The notes under the pieces: model-generated | The model's database searches: none | Seen by the model: the letters and a program-made list of their open reading frames with translations, nothing else | What the model was told of the DNA's origin: nothing | Shown: one piece after another, positions 7,877 to 16,086 of the stretch | How the letters are laid out: each line of letters starts with the position of its first letter | Position numbering within the stretch: position 1 is the first letter of the stretch | Source: Paenibacillus sp. JJ-223 | Lineage (GTDB): Bacteria > Bacillota > Bacilli > Paenibacillales > Paenibacillaceae | Direction of reading: 5' to 3' | NCBI RefSeq assembly: GCF_927798175.1 | Contig: NZ_CAKMMP010000013.1 | Coordinates: 179,646-243,645, forward strand | DNA: 64,000 bases | Made by a program: the position numbers and the translations under genes

Positions 7877-9797
7877 CAACGTCGTTCGGAACAAGCGCAT
7901 CTATCTCGCTCATTTTCTCAGCAGCACGTTTTCCGTCATGATTTTTTTTACCTACGCGCTTTTGTTGTTTCATCCAGACTTGAAAAGCGGATTGCAAGGT
8001 TCGAACAGCACGGTTACGATGCTGGCGAATCAGGGAATGATCGTAGCGGAGATCGTCATCTTTGTGTTTTCGTTTCTGTTTTTGTTATATTCGGTCGGCT
8101 CATTTCTGAAAACGCGCAAAAAGGATTTTGGAATTTTTCTGATTCTGGGCATGACCAAAAGGCAGATGAATCGGTTGCTGTTTTTGGAGAACATGTGCAT
8201 CGGGGCAGCGGCTACGGTGGCGGGCATCGGTTTGGGTGTGATCTTTTCCAAGTTGATTCTGCTCATTTGCGGCTCCATGCTGGCCGTGGAGAACGGTCTG
8301 CCCTTTTATTTTCCAGGCAAGGCCATTCTGCTCACCGCATTTGCCTTCCTTGCTTTGTTTGCGGTGATTGCGCTGTCCTCTTCGTTGTTGATCCGTAAGG
8401 GGACGTTGATCGACCTTGTCAAATCGGAAGAAAAACCGAAACCGGAGCCAAAAGCATCGCCTTGGTTAGCATCGCTATCCCTAATGGCCATCCTAGCCGG
8501 TTATGCGGGGGTATTTGTTTTCGTATGGGACAATCCTTCCTTCCCACTGCTGCTGGGCAGCGTGGTGGCCGTAATTGTCGGTACGTATCTGCTCTTTACG
8601 CAGCTCAGCGTATATGTGATTCGTGCGTTGAAAAGACGTCCGGGCCTGTTTTTTCGCAAAACGAACCTGCTCTTTCTATCAGAACTGACCTACCGCATGA
8701 AGGATAATGCAGTCATGTTTTTTATGGTGACCGTGATTTCGGCGTCTTCTTTTACGGGGATTGGTACGATGCTGGCTTTGGCGGATCCGGGACTGTCGGC
8801 CATGACCAATCCATATGGATTCAGTTATGAGGCGGCCGGCGATCCCGCGGCAGAAGCGAAACATATCCGGATGGTAGAGGAAGCGCTGGTGGATCATGAA
8901 CTTTCTTATCAAAAGGGAAGCTACGTCCCTATGTATACGTATGATGGGGAGATTTTTATCAAACTTGAGGATTATAACCGATTATCTTCCGCGCTTGGGT
9001 ACGGGGAAAGGCAATTGGGGGAACAAGAGGCATTTTTGACGCCAGGCAGCTTGCAGCAGCGGAAAAAAATTCGGGCTGGTGAGAACAGCCTTACTAGCCA
9101 AACGCTTGAATTCAACGTGGAGGACGTTTGGCAAAAAGTAACGTTAACACTGCCCGGCACGGAGATCGTGCTGCCGTTTGAGGGCAATTCGTCCATCTAT
9201 GTCATTTCGGATAAGTTATACGACAGGTTGTTCCCCATTTATATTGGCGGCGATCCCAACGAATATAACGGGGTGACCATCACGCAATTCGTGGTCAAGG
9301 ACTGGATGCGTACACGCAGCTTTGCAGCGGAATTGCTGGAGCAAATCCAGAACACGCCAACTTCCGAGGGGTACTTCTATCCGACCTCGCTCGTGTTGGA
9401 TTGGCTTCATTCGAAGCAAACAAACGGGATCATTCTCATACTTAGCAGCCTGGTTGGCATCGTGTTTTTCACCTTTGCGGCCAGCTTTACTTACTTCCGG
9501 TTGTATGCGGACCTGGATCGGGACGAGCAGCAGTATCGTATGGTCGGAAAGATGGGGCTGAGCCGTCCCGAATTGCGAAAGATCGTGACCAGTCAGCTCG
9601 TATTGATGTTTTTCCTGCCATTACTGGTTGCTGTGTTCCATAGTTCCGTCGCCTTTGTGGCGCTGCAGCAGCTGGTCGATTTCTCGGTGCTGGGACACAG
9701 CCTGCGCATTTTCCTGGTGTTTGCGTCCATGCAGCTCGCGTACTTTGCGGTTGTGCGCTGGCGTTATTTGAGAAACATGTACACCAAACTGGTTTGA
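7851..9797 (+). CDS. Bce-type ABC transporter permease (FtsX-fold)
   Basis: The 648-residue permease shows the BceB layout. There is one N-terminal helix, a group of helices with the FtsX segment FLILGMTKRQMNRLLFLEN, further helices to about 310, a soluble extracellular domain of about 200 residues (320-525), then three C-terminal helices with the paired FtsX segment YRMVGKMGLSRPELRK. The extracellular domain is the drug-sensing part in the family. ATG 7851 lies inside the ATPase gene behind GGGGGGAACGG. A long terminator follows, ending the module. Confidence 0.9.
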   Translation: MNFRQFAINNVVRNKRIYLAHFLSSTFSVMIFFTYALLLFHPDLKSGLQGSNSTVTMLANQGMIVAEIVIFVFSFLFLLYSVGSFLKTRKKDFGIFLILGMTKRQMNRLLFLENMCIGAAATVAGIGLGVIFSKLILLICGSMLAVENGLPFYFPGKAILLTAFAFLALFAVIALSSSLLIRKGTLIDLVKSEEKPKPEPKASPWLASLSLMAILAGYAGVFVFVWDNPSFPLLLGSVVAVIVGTYLLFTQLSVYVIRALKRRPGLFFRKTNLLFLSELTYRMKDNAVMFFMVTVISASSFTGIGTMLALADPGLSAMTNPYGFSYEAAGDPAAEAKHIRMVEEALVDHELSYQKGSYVPMYTYDGEIFIKLEDYNRLSSALGYGERQLGEQEAFLTPGSLQQRKKIRAGENSLTSQTLEFNVEDVWQKVTLTLPGTEIVLPFEGNSSIYVISDKLYDRLFPIYIGGDPNEYNGVTITQFVVKDWMRTRSFAAELLEQIQNTPTSEGYFYPTSLVLDWLHSKQTNGIILILSSLVGIVFFTFAASFTYFRLYADLDRDEQQYRMVGKMGLSRPELRKIVTSQLVLMFFLPLLVAVFHSSVAFVALQQLVDFSVLGHSLRIFLVFASMQLAYFAVVRWRYLRNMYTKLV

Positions 9798-9834
9798 ACC
9801 CGTCGGGGCAAATGCAGTTGGTAAAGAAAAACAT

Positions 9835-9888
9835 AAAAGGCGCCCATCATGTCATGGCTCCACGCCGCGGCAGAAGTGGCGCCTTTTT
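9835..9888 (+). terminator. Terminator after the ABC permease
   Basis: AAAAGGCGCC at 9835-9844 pairs with GGCGCCTTTTT at 9878-9888. Confidence 0.8.
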
Positions 9889-10185
9889 GGTTTGCCTTTG
9901 AATGGGCGATGGGGATCGGTTTGGGGAAAAGGAATTTGCTAGTGGATTATGTTACAATTATTGGGGAGTTCCGGATATGTTGATCATGATGCCGCTTCAT
10001 CCAAATACATATAAAAAAAGTAGTAGAATCAAGAAAAAATGAAGGTGAATTCGAACGAAATGGAGAGACTGTCGTGTGAAAATAGGATATTTCAATATTG
10101 ACACAAAAAAAAGAGAGACCAGACGGACGTTCAAACGTAGAAGACAAAAGACCCGAATGGGATAGGTAAAAAGGATAGATATATA
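9889..10185 (+). other. Purine-rich intergenic stretch, no gene seen
   Basis: The strand is strongly A/G-rich with several A-runs. No open frame with a ribosome site and protein-like sequence was found on either strand. It leads into the structured repeat. Confidence 0.4.
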
Positions 10186-10390
10186 AACCGCAAAAAACAT
10201 CCACACGTTAACGGAGAGGCAGAACCAATCTGGAGAAGCGAAGCGTTCGCCTAAAAGCTTTCTGAAAGAAAGCTGTATCGGAAGCATAGGCTTATCACCG
10301 GATTTCCCCTTTAAAAAAGGGATTGGAAAAAAATCCGGGGATAACAGCGATCGGAAGATGGTGCTGCACTTGCAGTGGCCTAGTGTGATT
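10186..10390 (+). repeat. Dispersed structured intergenic repeat, full copy upstream of the AI-2E-type permease
   Basis: About 205 nt shared with 33866-34069, in the same order. The parts are ACCGCAAAAA, AACGGAGAGGCAGAACCAA, a hairpin AGCTTTCTgaaAGAAAGCT, GGCTTATCACCGGATTT paired with AAATCCGGGGATAA, then GGAAGATGGTGCTGC and ACTTGCAGTGGCCTA. It ends 86 nt before the next gene. The hairpins are retained between copies although loops differ, which suggests a transcribed structured RNA or a small mobile element. Confidence 0.8.
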
Positions 10391-10475
10391 ACTATTGCTG
10401 TTTATATAGGAAGGCCATACAGAAAAGAAACGCATTGGCCGATAACCATAAAAAGGATAGCTGGAGGGGAAATGT

Positions 10476-11555
10476 TTGTTTAAAGGAAATTCATTCGTTC
10501 GTATCAGCATCGGACTTGCCCTGGTGCTCATCAACATCTACCTGTTGTCACGGGTGAGCTTTATTTTTCAGCCACTCGTCACCATGGTGACGGTCATTAC
10601 AATTCCGATGATGCTGTCGATATTCTTCTATTATTTGCTGCGGCCGCTGGTGAATTATATGGAGAAGAAAAAGATCAACCGTACCGTCAGCATCCTGCTG
10701 ATCTATCTGGTCTCCGCGGCCATTCTGGCCTTGTTCATCGTTGGATTGTGGCCGTCCTTAAGGGATCAGCTGAAAAATCTCGTGGACAACGCGCCTAACA
10801 TGATTAATGCGTTGAGCGCGCAATTAAAGGAACTGGAGCAGAGCGGGATATTTACAACCCTGTTCCCTGAAAGCTCCAATCCGTTGTCCCAGATTACCGA
10901 ATATGTAAACAAAGGATTCAACTTCGTCACCGATTATGTTTCCAGTGCGATCTCGCTCATTTCGAGTTTTGCGATTATTTTGTTTACGTTCCCGATCATT
11001 CTGTTCTACATGCTGAAGCAGGGGGAGAAATTCGGGCGCAAGCTGGTTCATATCGTGCCGAAACGGTTCCAGAAGGACAGCCGCGAAGTGGTATTGGAAA
11101 TCGATCAGGCTCTAAGCGGCTTCATTGTGGGCCGAGTGATCGTGAATCTGGCTCTTGGCGTGCTGATGTATGTCGGGTTTTTGTTCATCGGTTTGCCGTA
11201 TGCGTTATTGTTGACCGTCATCGCGGTGATCATGAACTTCGTTCCGTTCATCGGGGCGATTGTGTCGGCGATACCGATCGTCATCATCGGTCTCATCCAG
11301 TCGCCTTCAGTGGCGATCTGGTCGCTTATCATTATTTTGGTCGCTCAGCAGATTCAAGATAATCTGGTTGCACCTTATGTATTTGGCAAGAAGCTGGACA
11401 TTCACCCGCTGACGACCATTATTCTGGTGCTGGGCGCCGGGGATCTGGGGGGCATCATCGCCATTCTCATCATCATCCCGGTCTACATGACTTTCAAAAT
11501 TATTCTGGTTCGCATCTATCAATTATTCTTTAAAGACAAATGGGAAAATGCCTAA
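10476..11555 (+). CDS. AI-2E/PerM-family membrane permease
   Basis: This 359-residue polytopic protein has paired N-terminal helices, an amphipathic soluble stretch (about 70-140) and a cluster of C-terminal helices. These include the family segment GLPYALLLTVIAVIMNFVPF and the motif NLVAPYVFGKKLDIHPL typical of PF01594 proteins (YtvI, YueF, TqsA). The family exports small molecules or exchanges ions; the substrate here is unknown. TTG 10476 is used because GGAGGGG lies 6 nt upstream. The nearby ATG 10472 is out of frame and hits a stop after three codons. Confidence 0.88.
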   Translation: MFKGNSFVRISIGLALVLINIYLLSRVSFIFQPLVTMVTVITIPMMLSIFFYYLLRPLVNYMEKKKINRTVSILLIYLVSAAILALFIVGLWPSLRDQLKNLVDNAPNMINALSAQLKELEQSGIFTTLFPESSNPLSQITEYVNKGFNFVTDYVSSAISLISSFAIILFTFPIILFYMLKQGEKFGRKLVHIVPKRFQKDSREVVLEIDQALSGFIVGRVIVNLALGVLMYVGFLFIGLPYALLLTVIAVIMNFVPFIGAIVSAIPIVIIGLIQSPSVAIWSLIIILVAQQIQDNLVAPYVFGKKLDIHPLTTIILVLGAGDLGGIIAILIIIPVYMTFKIILVRIYQLFFKDKWENA

Positions 11556-11578
11556 ACGCAGAAATGGAGTGGATAATC

Positions 11579-11983
11579 ATGAACGAATTAACGCAATCGA
11601 TCCTTAGCGAAGAAGAGAATACGAATGGACTGGCGGCACAGGAAACACAGCCTTTAAAGGCGGGGACGATCCATGTCACGAATGACGTCGTATCGAAAAT
11701 AGCGGCCATGGCGGCGCAAACGACGGTTGGCATCGCATCGATGTCGGCCGGTTTGTCGGAAGGCATCGCCAAGAGCGTTCTGGGCAAAGGCCTGCAAAAG
11801 GGAATCGACATTAAAATGGATGAATCCGGCGTCTCCATCCATCTGCGCGTCGTTGTCGCTTACGGTTGCAAAATGCACGAGGTATGCCGGAAGCTGCAGC
11901 AAAATGTCTGCGAGCAGGTTCAGGACTTCACCGGGCTGCACGTAAACGAAATTCGGGTACATGTCGTGGGCGTGTCCATGTAA
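11579..11983 (+). CDS. Asp23/Gls24-family envelope stress protein
   Basis: The 134-residue cytoplasmic protein matches the Asp23 fold, with IHVTNDVVSKIAAMAAQTT, a central GLSEG segment, then GVSIHLRVVVAYGCKMHEVC and GLHVNEIRVHVVGV. Family members bind other Asp23 proteins or the membrane protein AmaP near the envelope. ATG 11579 follows GGAGTGG by 6 nt. The gene sits 23 nt after the permease gene and probably shares its transcript. A bidirectional terminator lies just downstream. Confidence 0.85.
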   Translation: MNELTQSILSEEENTNGLAAQETQPLKAGTIHVTNDVVSKIAAMAAQTTVGIASMSAGLSEGIAKSVLGKGLQKGIDIKMDESGVSIHLRVVVAYGCKMHEVCRKLQQNVCEQVQDFTGLHVNEIRVHVVGVSM

Positions 11984-12000
11984 TCTTTCAACTATTCATC

Positions 12001-12051
12001 AAAGCAGCACCTCCCCGTCAACCGTTTCGTTGGGGGAAGGTGCTGCTTTTT
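12001..12051. terminator. Convergent (bidirectional) terminator
   Basis: AAAGCAGCACCTCCCC pairs with GGGGGAAGGTGCTGCTTTT, with U-runs available on the plus strand and A/T on the other side. It lies between the Asp23 gene and the araC-type gene on the minus strand and overlaps the last codons of the latter. Confidence 0.8.
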
Positions 12052-12920
12052 AGTTCACGGTAGCGCGAAGGGGCGCTGCCCATCACTTTTTTGAACATTT
12101 TCGAAAAAAGCAGCTGATCGTTGTAACCGACGGAACGTGCGATATCGCCGATCGTGAATCCTTGATCCAACAGCAATTCCGCCGCCCGGCGCATGCGATA
12201 GTGGACGAGGTAAGACTGGATGCTGCTGCCCATTCGCTCCTTGAACAAGGAGCACAAATAACTTCGCTGCAGGCCGACTTGGGAAGCGATAGATTGCACG
12301 GTAACGGCATTGGCATAATTCGTTTCAATGAAATCGATGACCTGCGTGACGTAAGCGTCTTTCGTAAAAGGTTCTATTTTGCTCTCATGGCGTTGTTCGG
12401 AAGACGCGGCCAAGATGGAGAACAATTGGTAGAGCAAACCAAGCATGCCGATTTCCCAGCCTTTTCGGGTGTCGCGGGCGTGCACGATCCGATGCAGGCA
12501 GGAGCGCATTTCTTCATCATGCTCCAGGCTGAACACGGGCTGATGCTCGGAGAGCCCCGCTTGACTGAGCAGCATTTCGCAGGCATTTCCTTCGAAAGCA
12601 ACCCAGCTGTACTCCCATGGATCGTCGGCATCGGCTTCATAATAAACGACCGAGTGAGGCACGATGAGGAACCCTTGTCCTTTGCGCAGCTCATGGGTTT
12701 GTCCGTTGACTCTGAAGATCCCTTTGCCGCCCAGGATGTAATGGATTTTATAATAATCTCTCATCGCCGGACCGAAGTGATGGCGGGGAGTACAAGGTTC
12801 TGTTCCGTAATGGAGCAGCTGGAGATCCTGAAATTGATCGTTTCGAAACATGTACGTAATCAAGGCTGCACGCTCCATTATAAAAGTAGTGATCTTGCAT
12901 TTTGACATATGTATTATCAT
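12018..12920 (-). CDS. AraC-family transcriptional regulator with cupin-type sensor
   Basis: The N-terminal half is an AraC_binding cupin (MRDYYKIHYILGGKGIFRVNG, LRKGQGFLIVP). The C-terminal half carries two helix-turn-helices, one with VQSIASQVGLQRSYLCSLFKE and one with IGDIARSVGYNDQLLFSKMF. Typical members sense a sugar and act on neighbouring genes. The start is uncertain: 12920 gives 300 residues, and 12908 and 12878 are in frame. None has a clear ribosome site, but TGGAAA-N17-TATAAT on the minus strand near 12943-12971 would start RNA a few bases before 12920. It is divergent from the aldo/keto reductase, its likely target. Confidence 0.88.
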   Translation of the reverse strand: MIIHMSKCKITTFIMERAALITYMFRNDQFQDLQLLHYGTEPCTPRHHFGPAMRDYYKIHYILGGKGIFRVNGQTHELRKGQGFLIVPHSVVYYEADADDPWEYSWVAFEGNACEMLLSQAGLSEHQPVFSLEHDEEMRSCLHRIVHARDTRKGWEIGMLGLLYQLFSILAASSEQRHESKIEPFTKDAYVTQVIDFIETNYANAVTVQSIASQVGLQRSYLCSLFKERMGSSIQSYLVHYRMRRAAELLLDQGFTIGDIARSVGYNDQLLFSKMFKKVMGSAPSRYRELKSSTFPQRNG

Positions 12921-13061
12921 ATAATGTTTATCATTTATCGGTATTATAGTACTTTAACGATCATTTTTCCATATGAATATAGCGTGATGCCATACCGTTG
13001 TCCCGGGTGGAATGTCTAAGATAAAAGTAGCTTCCATTCCGAAAAGAAAAGAGAGATGCTC

Positions 13062-14066
13062 ATGACTTATATTGCCAATGAACAACGATACGATGAAATG
13101 AAATATGCCCGCTCAGGCAGAAGCGGAATCCGATTGCCCCAGATCGCGCTTGGATTATGGCAAAATTTCGGCGGCAACCGCACCTTGGATATTCAGGAAG
13201 AAATGATTTTGCGTGCGTTCGACCTGGGCATCAATCATTTTGACCTGGCGAACAACTATGGTCCGCCGCCTGGATCGGCTGAAGAAAATTTCGGCATTAT
13301 TCTCAAAAAGCATTTGCGGCCTTATCGCGACGAATTGCTCATCTCTTCGAAGGCTGGTTATTATATGTGGAAGGGGCCTTACGGCGAATGGGGGTCGCGC
13401 AAAAATTTGATTGCGAGCCTGGATCAAAGCTTGAAACGCATGGGGCTGGATTATGTGGACATCTTCTATCATCATCGACCGGACCCGAATACGCCGCTTG
13501 AAGAAACGATGGCTGCATTGGACCATATCGTCAGACAGGGCAAGGCGCTGTATGTCGGGTTATCCAACTATAATGCGGACCAGACCAAGGAAGCGGCAAG
13601 CATTCTGCGTAGTCTGGGAACGCCATGCCTTCTGCACCAGCCGAATTATTCCATGCTGAACCGCTGGATCGAGGATGGCCTGCAGGATGTGCTGCACGAG
13701 CAGGGCGTGGGTTCGATCGCCTTCTGTCCGCTGGGACGGGGGCAGCTGACGAACAAATACGTGGACAAACTCAAAGAGGAGCGAGCAAACCCATCGGGCA
13801 GCCTGCGTCCGGAAGCGTACACGGATGAACGCATTGCCAAATTCGAAGCGCTTCAGGCTATCGCTGCCCGCAGAGAACAAACGATTTCACAGCTTGCATT
13901 GAACTGGGTGCTGCGCGGGGACCGGGTCACGTCTGCCTTGATCGGCGCGAGCCGTGTATCCCAGATCGAAGAGAACGTGGCTGCCTTGCAGGCGCCAGAG
14001 CTGACGACGCAGGAGCTGCAAGACATTGAAGCGGTATTGGACGGAATCGGAAACTATGCATGGTAA
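13062..14066 (+). CDS. Aldo/keto reductase, YghZ-like
   Basis: The 334-residue protein is an (alpha/beta)8 reductase close to E. coli YghZ, which reduces L-glyceraldehyde 3-phosphate and methylglyoxal with NADPH. Catalytic residues are seen in FDLANNYGPP (Asp, Tyr), SSKAG (Lys) and YHHRPD (His). The cofactor site is near GASRVSQIEENV. ATG 13062 gives MTYIANEQRYDEMKYARSG, which matches the family N terminus; ATG 13056 two codons earlier is also open. The physiological substrate is inferred only. A terminator follows. Confidence 0.88.
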   Translation: MTYIANEQRYDEMKYARSGRSGIRLPQIALGLWQNFGGNRTLDIQEEMILRAFDLGINHFDLANNYGPPPGSAEENFGIILKKHLRPYRDELLISSKAGYYMWKGPYGEWGSRKNLIASLDQSLKRMGLDYVDIFYHHRPDPNTPLEETMAALDHIVRQGKALYVGLSNYNADQTKEAASILRSLGTPCLLHQPNYSMLNRWIEDGLQDVLHEQGVGSIAFCPLGRGQLTNKYVDKLKEERANPSGSLRPEAYTDERIAKFEALQAIAARREQTISQLALNWVLRGDRVTSALIGASRVSQIEENVAALQAPELTTQELQDIEAVLDGIGNYAW

Positions 14067-14119
14067 TTAGAATGACGTGCGTCTAGAACGATTTTGGCGA
14101 GATGAATAGAGTATTTATC

Positions 14120-14147
14120 AGAAGCGGCCTGTAACGGCTGCTTCTTT
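14120..14147 (+). terminator. Terminator after the aldo/keto reductase
   Basis: AGAAGCGGCC tgtaac GGCTGCTTCT followed by TTT. The rest of the gap 14067-14365 holds no gene; a TATAAT at 14308-14313 may be the -10 box of the next gene. Confidence 0.7.
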
Positions 14148-14365
14148 TATGTTGAAACGATGGTTTTCAAATGAATTTCTCTAACATGGCTTTAATATCA
14201 TTCTTTTCGAAACCATATTTGTAAGATCATGCAGGCATGTATTTGACCGGTGTTTATTTTTTTGCGGATTAGGCACAGTTCATGGCACCAGGTCCTAGCA
14301 TTTAGGGTATAATGGAACAATGTACACCGATTCATACCACGGAATTACAAAGGAGTGGCTTCACC

Positions 14366-15958
14366 ATGAATTTTCAACAGTGGATTTCGCCGGAAATCTA
14401 TAACATGACCTCGGAGATGGAGAACCACCCGCAGGATCGGGTTGCCCTTCGCTGGATCAGCGATCAGGCTGAAATGGAAGAGATCACGTATGGTGACCTG
14501 CTTAAACAGGCGAACCGTCTTGCAGCCGGACTGAGCAGCCTGGGTCTCGTCAAAGGCGACCGGGTGCTCGTCATGGTTCCCAGACGGATCATCGCATACG
14601 TTATATACATTGCTTGCCTGAAGCTTGGCATGGCCATTATTCCTTCTTCGGAAATGCTGCGTGCCAAAGATTTGGAATATCGTCTCCGCCATTCTCAAGC
14701 CCGCGCCGTCATCGTGTGGAACGAAACGACGTCGGAAGTGGAGAAAATCGACGCCGACTTGCCATCGCTCGCACACCGTATCGTTGCCGGACCGCAAGGA
14801 GACGAAGCTGTGCCTGGCGAAGGCTGGCTGCATGTTCAGCAGCTGATGCAGGGGCAGCCGGATGTGCTGCCTGCCGTGGAGACGCATCGCGATGATATCG
14901 CGATTCTCGCATATACTTCCGGAACGACAGGTAACCCGAAAGGTGTCGTTCATAGCCATGGCTGGGCATATGCCCACTTGCGGATTGCGTCAACGCTCTG
15001 GTTGGACGTGCAGCCTTCGGACGTCGTGTGGGCTACGGCTGCGCCGGGATGGCAAAAGTGGATTTGGAGCCCCTTCCTGTCCGTCTTGGGAAAAGGCGCT
15101 ACCGGCCTGATCTACAGCGGGTCATTCCATCCGCAGCGTTACTTGCAGTTAATGCAGCAGCAGCGCATCAACGTACTCTGCTGCACGCCGACCGAATATC
15201 GGCTGATGGCCAAAACGGATGATCTTGGACATTTCGACCTGTCCAGCCTGCGCAGCGCGGTGTCGGCAGGCGAACCGCTGAACCAGGAAGTAATCGAAAT
15301 TTTCCGGCGTCATTTCGAATTGACGATTCGGGACGGGTATGGACAAACCGAAAGTACGCTGGTGATCGGCAGCCTTTCCGGGGCTCCTGTCCGGATTGGC
15401 TCCATGGGACAGTCCATCGCGCCAGGTCTGGTCGTGGTCATTGACAAAGACGGCCAGCCGCAGCCAGCCGGAGAGGTAGGGGACATTGCGGTACATAAAG
15501 ACATGCCTGCGCTGTTCCGTGAGTATTATAAAGATGAAGGCCGCAAGGAAGCGAACCTGCGCGGGGACTACTTCGTAACCGGGGATCGCGCGAGCGTGGA
15601 TGAAGAAGGATATTTCTGGTTCGAGGGCCGCAGCGACGACATCATTATCAGCTCAGGATATACGATTGGGCCGTTCGAGGTAGAGGAAGCACTCATGAAA
15701 CACCCGAGCGTGAGGGAATGTGCCGTGGTGGCGAGTCCGGACGAAATCCGCGGCCATGTGGTCAAGGCGTTTGTTGTGCTGAAAGACGCTTCCCAATCCT
15801 CGCCCGAGCTGGTGAAAGAGCTGCAAAATCATGTGAAGACATGGACGGCCCCTTACAAATATCCGCGTAAAGTCGAATTCGTGGCCGACCTGCCCAAAAC
15901 CAATTCAGGCAAAATTCGGCGCATCGAGCTGCGCGAGCAGGAAAAACGCAACGGTTAA
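14366..15958 (+). CDS. AMP-forming acyl-CoA synthetase (acetate/medium-chain acyl type)
   Basis: The 530-residue enzyme of the ANL superfamily activates a carboxylic acid to acyl-adenylate and then the CoA thioester. The P-loop motif is ILAYTSGTTGNPKGVVHSHG; YGQTE is motif A5. GDYFVTGDRASVDEEGYFWF holds the adenosine-binding Asp, and GRSDDIIISSGYTIGPFEVE contains the hinge. The late PKTNSGKIRR contains the catalytic Lys. The sequence resembles the AcsA/MACS branch; acetate, propionate or butyrate are likely substrates but cannot be told apart by eye. ATG 14366 follows AAAGGAG by 10 nt. Confidence 0.87.
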   Translation: MNFQQWISPEIYNMTSEMENHPQDRVALRWISDQAEMEEITYGDLLKQANRLAAGLSSLGLVKGDRVLVMVPRRIIAYVIYIACLKLGMAIIPSSEMLRAKDLEYRLRHSQARAVIVWNETTSEVEKIDADLPSLAHRIVAGPQGDEAVPGEGWLHVQQLMQGQPDVLPAVETHRDDIAILAYTSGTTGNPKGVVHSHGWAYAHLRIASTLWLDVQPSDVVWATAAPGWQKWIWSPFLSVLGKGATGLIYSGSFHPQRYLQLMQQQRINVLCCTPTEYRLMAKTDDLGHFDLSSLRSAVSAGEPLNQEVIEIFRRHFELTIRDGYGQTESTLVIGSLSGAPVRIGSMGQSIAPGLVVVIDKDGQPQPAGEVGDIAVHKDMPALFREYYKDEGRKEANLRGDYFVTGDRASVDEEGYFWFEGRSDDIIISSGYTIGPFEVEEALMKHPSVRECAVVASPDEIRGHVVKAFVVLKDASQSSPELVKELQNHVKTWTAPYKYPRKVEFVADLPKTNSGKIRRIELREQEKRNG

Positions 15959-15961
15959 TCT

Positions 15962-16020
15962 GCAAAAAAATCTACACACGTTAACGGAGAGGCAGAACAA
16001 TCCGGAGAAGCGAAGCGTGG
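15962..16020 (+). repeat. Dispersed structured intergenic repeat, 5' fragment
   Basis: The stretch with TTAACGGAGAGGCAGAACAA and GGAGAAGCGAAGCG matches the first 60 nt of the full element at 10186. The remainder of the element is absent. It lies upstream of the aminopeptidase gene. Confidence 0.7.
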
Positions 16021-16086
16021 TTTCTATAGACGCAGTTTTTGGGTGTCTTAGCAGCCCAGACTACTACCATCAGGAGTGAAATGATC

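Noticed and set aside
9947..10287. Overlapping minus-strand frames in the gap before the AI-2E-type gene
   Set aside because: They arise from the purine-rich plus strand (Phe/Ser/Leu-rich translations) and cross the structured repeat; no ribosome site.
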